Below, in pieces: positions 57,540 through 64,000 of a DNA stretch of 64,000 nt. The notes beneath the pieces were generated by a model that saw only the letters and a program-made list of their open reading frames with translations, was not told the DNA's origin and searched no databases. Position numbers and translations under genes: made by a program. Each line of letters opens with the position of its first letter. Positions within the stretch are counted from its first letter, which is position 1. This stretch comes from Puccinellia tenuiflora (taxonomy: Eukaryota > Streptophyta > Magnoliopsida > Poales > Poaceae), in the NCBI GenBank assembly GCA_012064385.1, contig QRDG01000412.1, positions 1,090,853 to 1,154,852 on the forward strand, read 5' to 3'.

Positions 57540-59928
57540 ATTTGCCCTTTTGCCCAGCTAAAAGGCGTTAAAGAAAAGCGCTTATGGGAGGCAACCCATT
57601 TTATTTTTACCTTCTGTTTCTTTTTGGTTTCTTTGAGTTTGGGTGATTTTACCTCTGTAACAACTCCCTTGTATCTTTTTTTTTTGGTTTTTGATTCCAA
57701 GAATAGCCTCTAAAGAGAGGAAGACTAATTGGTGAGTTTGCTGTCCAGAAACAAATTTCTATTCTTCACAGTTCGAAAATCCAACAAATCACACAACGTC
57801 ATCTGTGGCTGCAATTTTTTTAAAGCAAGTATCACGATTTTGTCTACCTTTCTCTAGTTTTAAGTTTGCTGATTTGAGGTACAGAAGTGCCCCGAAAAAA
57901 TTCATCTTTACAGTCTGTTCTGTTTTTGATAGATTATGTCCTTAGTTTTGCATTGCTTCTTTCACGGGCAAAGTGAAGTTATTTTCAAGGCTAGAGCTTT
58001 ACTTAGACCTTTGTGACAGTAGCTAATGTTTTAAAAAATAAATTCATGATATGTGCTTTGGAACTGACTGTAAAAGCCTAAGCTTGGGGAGACTCCCCAT
58101 GGACCCTCCTCTGAAATATTCAAGAAGTCACAAGCATCTAAGCTTGGGGATGCCCAAGGCATCCCCTTCTTCATCAATAATCATCGGTTTCTCTCATGGT
58201 ACTATATTTTTATTCCTTTACATATTATGTGTTGTTCTTGGAGCATCAGTTTGTTTTTATTTTCAGTTTGTTTGTGTTTTGTTCTCTGGTCTTTGCAATA
58301 AATTGGATCCATGCATGCTTGTTTGGGAGAGAGACACGCTCTACTTTTTCGTAAACACTCATGTTCTTCACTTATATGTGTTGAGTGTTTAGATTTTGTT
58401 ATTATTGCTTCTAACTCTTGTTCAGAGCTGTTAGCTTTTGTAGTTAGGAAGTAATGCTCTTGTTGTTTCACCCTTTTAGTTTTGTTTCATCTAAGTAGAT
58501 TGGTGTTTGGTTGAATGGAAATTATCATGTAGGAAGTGTGAAAAGTGCTGCTTAATCTTGTAGATCATTGTCTTGAATCTTTGATACTTGTCAATTGTTT
58601 AGAGATATGAAGTAGATTAATGCTTAAACTTGTGGATCATCTAGTAAGAATAGATTAGTAAAGAACTGTCGTAAAACTTTAAAATTGTGGTGCTTATCCT
58701 GCTTGGTAGCTCTCAAAGTCTAGATATTATTTTTGCAAAGAGTTGGTTTGGCTAACAAGGTAGACGGTGTGAAGTCTAGTGGTTATGCATAATGTATATA
58801 TGTAGTCATTCATTGAACCAAGTTGATGTTATGTTTTTGCTTGATATCCTGCTAAGCCCAAAATTCCGTACTGAGAGGGAATACTTCTAGTGCATCCAAA
58901 TCCTTGAGCCAAATATCTTTGCCATTTGTGTCCACCATACCTACCTACATGTGGTATTTCCTTCCCACTCCAAGTTAATTTTTCATGTGCTATCTTTAAA
59001 ATTTTCAAAATTCACCTTTTCGTGCCTCTGTTTTTAAGCTCATGAGGAAGCAGTAGGAAGCTAGATATAACCTGTGACAAGCAAGGTCATTTCCCCACTT
59101 TCACTCGGTGAGGATGGATTACGTCCTCACTTGAATTTGCCGAGAGTGGCTTAAGCAAAATATAAATATAACCAACCATTCTCCTCCGCACAGTGCAAAC
59201 CTGAGAAATCAATCAAACATTGGTTAGTGGTGAAACAAAGGAGAACGAGGAGTGACCTCATTCCTCTAATTACCAGCCGCTCTCAAAAGTCTAAAAGCCT
59301 TGCTTGAAATGGGGTACTAGCTAGTTTCTATACTGTGAAGTCGTTGATGAAAGCATGCATATCTCAAAACTTTTTTACTTCTGTCGAAAAAAAAAAGCTC
59401 TAGCACATGATTAATCCCTGCTTCCCTCTACGAAGGGCCTTTCTTTTACTTTTATGTTGAGTCAGTATTCCTCTTCCTTCTTTACCTCTCAAGCAATCAC
59501 TTGGTGTCAACTTTGGTTCAAGTTTAGTTCATGTTATCTTTATGTCTAACCGTGAAAACTGTGTATTGACTTTATCTTGAGATAAATATGTTGCAAGTTG
59601 AAGCTTTTTTCCGAAAACTTAAATCTTCCTTTCTGTTGGCCAAACTCCTTTGCCGAAATAATATTGCTTTGTGAGATATCAATCATTGTCAAGTGTTATA
59701 CTTTCAAATCTCCAAAGTACTCTTTTCTAGTTAATTCTTGCTTAGATGTTGCACCTGGTTAATCATTGTTTATTTCATTCAATGAACCATTGTTTTGGAT
59801 CAATGCATTCAGTTCATATGCTTTACATGATTACTTGATCAAGATTGTGTTGGTAGCATGTCACTCCAACAATTATTCTGTTATCATTTACCTACTCGAG
59901 GACGAGCAGGAATTAAGCTTGGGGATGC
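57540..59928 (+). other. 3' untranslated zone of element L
   Basis: Non-coding, homologous to 48730-46268 reversed. Contains two 'taagcttgggga' motifs at 58078 and 58139, each followed by its own complement so that short hairpins form. The real polypurine tract 'ttaagcttggggatgc' lies at 59913-59928. Confidence 0.75.
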
Positions 59929-60227
59929 TGATACGTCTCCGACGTATCTATAATTTTTTATGTTCCATGCTTGATTATATATCAGTGTCACATGTTTTTA
60001 TAATGTTTTTATATCATTTTGTCATGATTTATGGAACTAACCTATTAACAAGATGCCCAGTGCTAGTTCCTGTTTTCTGCTGTCTTTTTGTTTCAGAAAA
60101 GTTGTTCGGGGAAGTTTCTCGGAATCAGCTGGAAATTCACGTGAATTATTTTCACGAGGAAACAAGTCTAGAGCCAGGAGGACACCTGCAGGGGGCCCCA
60201 TAGGGACCAGACGGCCCCCGGGCGCGG
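59929..60227 (+). repeat. 3' LTR of L, 5' part only
   Basis: Starts TGATACGTCTCCGACG and runs to 60227, where S3 begins. The remainder would lie beyond the window after S3. Confidence 0.85.
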
Positions 60228-60966
60228 TGTAACAGCCCCAGTTTCGTACCCTAAAATAAGGGCCAAATTTTCACTTTTTCTTTTCATTACATCATGGCAT
60301 ATATATATTTAAATTGCTAAGTTAATAAAGCAACACTTGGAAATTTAAAACAAAGGAAGCAAAACCCTTCCCAATTTTTTTTCAAACCAAATACTTTACT
60401 CAAATTGGTAAAACCAATTGTTCTTGAGTCTCCAAATTGTCCAGGAAGGTCAAGGATATATTTTATAAATAATTGTCAAAGGAAATTTCTTGTCAAACAA
60501 AGAAATAAATTTGAGAATTCAATTTGGTTCAATTCAAATTATATTTTTTGAAACCAAGTTAAACTCTCCCAAAAATTCAAAATAAAATTATGGGGAGCTT
60601 CATTAATATATTATGAGCCTCCATAAATATTTTTATAATTTATTGAATTGCTTAAGTGCTCCAAATAAATGCATATTGCAATTTATCAAAAATAACCATA
60701 TTGCAACAATACGAATAAATTTGAATGTAAACAGTTTATTTTGGAACACAAATTTTTGTGGAGTTTCCTCATGACATGGGGAGCCTACATATTTTTTCCA
60801 GAATTTCTAAAATTGCTTAAATGGCTCATTTAAATAGCTAAACCCAGCTGTTTTTAAAATCAGAAAAAGGGGAAAGACTAAAAATCTGACAGGGCCCCTG
60901 TCATCCTCCCCTTCCCTCCTCGTCCTCACTGTGCCGGGAGCGGCACTGGCACCATGCTCCCGCGCC

Positions 60967-63789
60967 ATGCCGCTCGCCACCTGCTCCCGGGTGGATAAAG
61001 AGCCCCCTCCCCCGACGAGTCTCTGCTCACTGCTCCCCCTCTCTCTCCCCTGCTTCTCTTCCCCCCCCCCCCCCCCCCGCGGAACCCCAACCCTAGCTCG
61101 AGGAAGCCGCGCGCGCACCGCTGCCTCGCCATCTAATCGCCATCGCTCCGGGCCGCCCGGGACCACTCCAAGCGCGCCATCGGGACCGCCTCGTCGTGAT
61201 GCTCCTCCATGCCGAAGGAATCGACACGGGGTAGCCGAAATCGGGGCCGTCGTCGCCGTCTCCCTCCGCTCTGGTCGCCGCACACCGAGTATGCACGCAT
61301 CGCCGTTTGTCCTCCCCGGCCATCGCCGACCGCTCCAACCCACTCAGGGTGAGCTCGTGGTGCTTCCCGTCCTCTTTTCCCTCTCCCTCCCCCTCTGTAC
61401 CGTAGCATCGCTGCTATCGTTGTCTGTCCCGGTGGTCACCGCCGTCTCGTCCGACGACCAAATGGTCCGCTCCGCCGCCAGCACAGCCACCGCGACCTGC
61501 TCACCCCACCACAGCCTCGTGTGCGCGCTCGTCGTCACCGTAGCGCCGCCGCCGTGCGCGCTCGCCGTCGGCAGGCTCTTGCTCACCGCGTCGGCCGACG
61601 CCGGTCGTGGCGTTGACCGGTCGCTCGCACTGCTCGACCGGCCTGGCCCCGGCCTAGGCCGGCCACGAGGCCGGCAGCCTCAGGCACAGCCCTGGCCTGG
61701 TGCCCGGTCTGGGCCGGCCAGGAGGCCGACCGCCTCAGACGCAGGCCCGGCCTGGAAACCGGCCTGGGCCGATCTGGAGGCCGGCCCAACAGTAAAAACT
61801 GTTAAATTTTTTAAAATGAAATTTTTTATAACTATTTAAATATGGTTTCAAATTTAGCAAATAAAATATCAATTTATTCAGAAAAACAAACACTACATGT
61901 TAAGATCATTGAAATGATCTTTTGGAACATTTTATCTTGTTGTTTCTTAAAAATTGTTAAAATGGCAAAATAAATAACAATTTGGGAAAAATCATAACTT
62001 GTGACATATTTAACCAAAATTTATGAATAAAATATCAATGTGATCAGCACTTCAAATGCTTTCAAACCATGCTAAAATCACATCATGATCACAACTATTT
62101 ATTTGATGTTATTCTTTAAATGATTAAACGAAGTAAATTCAAATAATTATTTAATTCGCTAATTATTCATCGATAATTGGAAATTCACAAATGAGGTACC
62201 AAAATGATCGGAAGAATGATATCTATCTAATCATGTCATGTTCATGCATGTTTGATCCACTTATTAATAATGTAATAATTTATAAGCAATGTGGACATTA
62301 AGTTAAATATGGGGTTTGTTCCAAATAATTGCACTAATTAATTGGCACTCCATTTAATATTGTTAGATAAATCATATGATGATATCTTTGCATAAATTTT
62401 TCATGTCATCATGTGTTTGTGCATTGCACTTGTCTTCGTGTTATTTATTTGTGCTTCTACGGTTGTTTGGGTATCGATAGAATCCAGAGTGGAGGTTAAC
62501 CCTATCTACCCCGACGAGCCGTACTACACGCCCCAGCAGCAAGGCAAGAGATAACCTAACCTTCTTGGCATCTAGCATCCTATTGCTTTATAAACTTATT
62601 TTACCCACCATAATATTTCATGCGATTCCTATATCAATTTTTGGTCAATACTAGAGTATCCTATGAATGCATTTTTTTTCCCGAACCAATACATGTATCC
62701 CTACCTATGAACCATAGGCTTGATGTGTTGGCCCGAGACAAAGATATAATTGTGGTATTTTATATGCTTAGCCATGCTTAGTCAAATGTTATATTTTTGT
62801 CCGGTGATTTAATTCCATTATTCTGATGTTGATGGAAATGGTCGGACATGGTGGTTACTGCTGGTACCTAATTAATTTGCTACAAGGATTGGATGAGTTG
62901 CCATCGGGGATGGTGTTTTGCCTCATTCTTGCCGCCTAGGCTGAGAGTGCTTTTAGCTAGAACCAAGAACCGAGCGTGCTGCCATTGGTGGGGGTATGGG
63001 CTCCTTACTAACTGAATAACTTGTGCGGGCATATCCAAGGGTCCTCTAGTTTGCTATTTCCATTTGCATGTGAGTGTGTGGGTGGAAAAAAGGAATGATC
63101 AGTACGGTGGTGTTTAGGACGTGGCGATGGGGTAGGGTGTTGAAATAGGCACTGAACCTGTCCTGTGGCTACAGATGACTCTTAGATAGTCTCACGCGAG
63201 GTAAAGGTTTAACCGCGCCCACTCGCCGGCCTTCCCTGGAAGAGGGCCAATCAGGTGAGCCGAACGGTACCAATGGGTAAATTAGTACAACCCTACAGGG
63301 TAAATCTTTTCGAAAAGCCGTGTCCACGGTTATGGACAAACTCTTGGGAAAGGCGGATTAGCTCATAGAAAAGTATAACCTAATAAATTAGAATTTGGCA
63401 GCTAAAGGTTGCAACTCAACGTGTGTTTAAAAGGTTCATTTACTCGAGGGTGATTCGAGGGAGTGCCTTGGTGGTGACGAGTGATGATTCTTGGTACTAT
63501 TTGGTTCGATGAGAACCGAGGAAAAAGTTACTCTCTTATCCCCTTTTGAGAAAACATTTCTGAGTAGACGATGCCTTTGAGTCATTTATGTCTTTTATAA
63601 AGGAAAACTAGCTTTATGCAAAAATAACTACATACAGATTTAGAGCCTCCGTCGGCATTGGGCCTATATCGCCCTACTAAACTTGCGAGTACATCGTACT
63701 CAGTCTCTCTTTGCTACCTTTGTTAATTTGTTTCAGAGGAGGACGACACCGAGCACTCAGGTGGGTTCTTCGTGGACATCGACGAGTAG
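60967..63789 (+). CDS. Candidate spliced small gene inside LTR S3
   Basis: Proposed exons 60967-61348 (ATG start, Pro/Arg/Ser-rich), 62481-62543 and 63737-63789, total 498 nt or 165 residues. Splice sites match the S1 copy: cagg|gtgagc, gtatcgatag acceptor, GC donor caag|gcaag, ttgtttcag acceptor. Exon 2 includes SRVEVNPIYPDEPYYTPQQQ and exon 3 reads EEDDTEHSGGFFVDIDE, then stop. Exon 2 is 6 nt longer than in S1, so the frame is kept. Caveat: exon 1 spans the C18 run, whose length is easily miscounted. Confidence 0.42.
61638..61790 (+). repeat. CCGGCC minisatellite in S3
   Basis: Three degenerate units with 'ggcctgg...cggtctgggccgg..aggaggccg', matching the array of S1 at 8599-8812 in place and composition. 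Confidence 0.75.
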
Positions 63790-64000
63790 TTCGGGGTTCC
63801 CAGGTGGCAGCTTGGGACCATGGAACAAGCTGGCTGGGTTTGTTTACCTCTTAGGCCCTATATTTGGATCTTGTTGTATTAAACAACACTACTTCGCTTC
63901 CACATGATGTACTGATGGGTCGGTGACCCCTTTTGTGTCTAATATTTGTATCTTTCTCATATATGAGTTGCTATATGAATCTTTGAGTCGTAGAGTCTGT

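Larger units (their letters stand above)
55605..60227 (+). mobile_element. Athila-derived non-autonomous element L
   Basis: Plus-strand relative of I: 5' LTR remnant 55605-56773 (its first ~400 bases are missing), primer site, internal region 56804-59928, and 3' LTR start at 59929 cut by S3 at 60228. No protease, RT or integrase is present. It lies tail-to-tail in mirror image to I, giving a large inverted repeat. Confidence 0.85.
60228..64000 (+). mobile_element. LTR copy S3 of the S1 family, cut by window end
   Basis: Starts TGTAACAGCCCC at 60228 and is colinear with S1 to about S1 position 10993, so roughly 100 bases of the LTR are missing at the window edge. Whether it is a solo LTR or the 5' LTR of a full element cannot be seen. 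It includes the GC-rich zone with C18 (61061-61078) and the CCGGCC array. Confidence 0.85.

Noticed and set aside
60931..61839. 302-codon uninterrupted plus-strand ORF as a protein gene
   Set aside because: It starts at GTG, runs through a C18 tract and the CCGGCC minisatellite, and is not kept beyond the donor site in S1. Only its part up to 61348 was retained as a candidate exon.

Overview
This window is transposable-element-rich plant DNA. The LTR families (Tat-clade and Athila-clade Ty3/gypsy), the Helitron tails, the CACTA-type hairpin clusters and the deep nesting suggest a large-genome grass, probably a Pooideae cereal or forage grass (Triticeae, Avena or Lolium-like). The genus cannot be fixed from sequence alone. 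No host gene, tRNA or rRNA gene was recognised. Essentially everything that can be named is a retrotransposon, a DNA transposon or a piece of one. Letters used below: A, B, C, D, E, F, K, G, I, H and L for elements; S1-S3 for LTR copies; He1-He2 for Helitrons.

Left third (1-24919). A is the 3' end of a plus-strand Tat element (1-1795). B is a CACTA-like fragment with hairpin repeats (1796-2499). A 23-base stub of an LTR follows and stops at a single N (2523), a probable assembly join. C is a minus-strand gypsy element with LTR, primer-binding site, zinc-knuckle gag and an opposite-strand gene but no pol. It is split by D (4074-22196), a complete 18.1-kb Tat element with matching target duplication CTGAT. 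D has gag, PR, RT, dual RNase H and integrase on the plus strand, all broken. On the minus strand it has a six-exon gene whose 1117-codon frame I can follow without a stop. D's gag is cut by S1, a 3.7-kb solo LTR (7391-11096, TSD CCGGC).

Middle (24920-33938). Fragments of Athila-type elements lie in both orientations (E, F), then a Tat pol scrap (K), then two head-to-tail Helitrons (28388-29803 and 29804-32339) with the same 3' hairpin. G, an Athila element on the minus strand (protease and gag C-terminus), begins at 32340.

Right half (33939-64000). G's gag is interrupted by I (33939-53112, near-matching TSD), an Athila-derived element lacking pol. I's 3' LTR was in turn invaded by H (34251-45006, TSD GACGG), a Tat element with a nearly readable pol, a 19-unit minisatellite and an eroded opposite-strand ORF. 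I also carries a solo LTR (S2, 49590-50949, TSD ACAAG) and a 414-bp fold-back MITE with a 9-bp TSD (51523-51936). G resumes at 53113 and ends near 55040, beside an eight-hairpin CACTA-like array. L (55605-60227) is a plus-strand relative of I, cut by S3 (60228 to window end), a second copy of the S1 LTR family.

Most notable signals: (1) both copies of the S1/S3 LTR carry a candidate three-exon small gene whose splice phases, GC-AG donor and C-terminus are conserved; (2) D's antisense gene is intact although its pol is dead; (3) polypurine-tract-like motifs are multiplied inside several unrelated elements, in tandem arrays (H, D) or inside short hairpins (I, L). All coordinates and comparisons were made by eye.
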